Shown here: positions 63,946 through 64,000 of the stretch, piece after piece
Numbering within the stretch: the first letter of the stretch is position 1
Layout: the number at the start of each line of letters is the position of its first letter
Assembly: GCA_937138415.1 (NCBI GenBank)
Contig: CAKZPA010000003.1
Span: forward strand, 1 to 64,000
DNA length: 64,000 bases
Source of the DNA: an uncultured Nitrospiraceae bacterium
GTDB taxonomy: Bacteria; Nitrospirota; Thermodesulfovibrionia; Thermodesulfovibrionales; SM23-35
Direction of reading: 5' to 3'
Position numbers and translations under genes: made by a program
Notes under the pieces: model-generated
Seen by the model: only the letters and a program-made list of their open reading frames with translations
The model's database searches: none
Told to the model about the DNA's origin: nothing

Positions 63946-64000
63946 GGAGACGCCGATAAAGGGTTCACGTACGTACTCTGTTGTCACGATCGGAAATGGT

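Noticed and set aside
63857..64000. Group I intron in the tRNA-Ser gene
   Set aside because: The insert is only 29 bp and made of two palindromes, and I see no P/Q/R/S core elements in the remaining bases. It cannot be excluded beyond the window edge.
1..64000. CRISPR array or rRNA genes
   Set aside because: No regularly spaced direct repeats of CRISPR type and no rRNA signature sequences were recognised anywhere in the window.

Overview
The window looks like part of the chromosome of an anaerobic Gram-negative bacterium. The evidence is four-subunit pyruvate:ferredoxin oxidoreductase, a methyl-viologen-type [NiFe] hydrogenase with HdrA, NfnAB, an eleven-gene complex I operon, an outer-membrane FadL relic, a lipoprotein and EF-P. 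Gene order (yicC-remA-gmk-rpoZ-coaBC; aroQ-pepP...efp-accB-accC) and the mixture of clostridial-type ferredoxin enzymes with an outer membrane fit Desulfobacterota or Nitrospirota-like lineages, but I cannot fix the phylum from sequence alone.

Layout. 1-5.15 kb: visibly AT-richer DNA with a 5'-truncated Ca2+-type P-ATPase, decayed purE, one decayed and one intact TFIIB-zinc-ribbon gene, a PGPGW membrane protein and an IS4/IS1634-like transposase relic. From about 5.17 kb the DNA becomes GC-rich and stays so. 5.2-15.7 kb: nucleotidyltransferase, OmpR-type two-component pair, a Crp/Fnr regulator, a secreted DsbA-like protein, DUF192, a secreted HExxH/DUF11 protein, a TatD-radical SAM fusion, archaeal-type phosphoglycerate mutase and TusA. 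15.7-20.8 kb: HdrA-MvhD-MvhG-MvhA operon. 20.9 kb: tRNA-Ala(CGC). 22.1-30.7 kb: NuoEFG-like NADH module followed by porCDAB. 30.9-36.7 kb: housekeeping operon yicC, remA, gmk, rpoZ, coaBC, TPR, aroQ, pepP. 36.7-39.4 kb: acyl-CoA/ACP ligase and a broken fadL. 39.6-45.5 kb: efp, accB, accC, thiE, substrate-binding lipoprotein, nitroreductase, pfkA. 45.5-49.3 kb: rluD, trmJ-like, isochorismatase, DUF2007, nitroreductase. 49.4-59.8 kb: nuoABCDHIJKLMN on the minus strand. 60-64 kb: nfnAB, HD protein, tadA, and an interrupted tRNA-Ser at the edge.

How it works together (inference): the genes describe a ferredoxin-centred redox hub. Por makes reduced ferredoxin, NuoEFG-like and NfnAB link it to NADH and NADPH, Mvh-HdrA links it to H2, and complex I turns low-potential electrons into an ion gradient. 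The most unusual observations are a NuoD that carries an internal two-cluster ferredoxin domain, an 897-residue NuoF carrying at least six extra Fe-S motifs plus a second NuoF-type cluster domain, an apparent ATA start codon for mvhD, palindromes or heptad repeats inside the coding sequences of the hydrogenase and TatD genes, and a 29-bp double hairpin in the anticodon loop of a tRNA-Ser gene.
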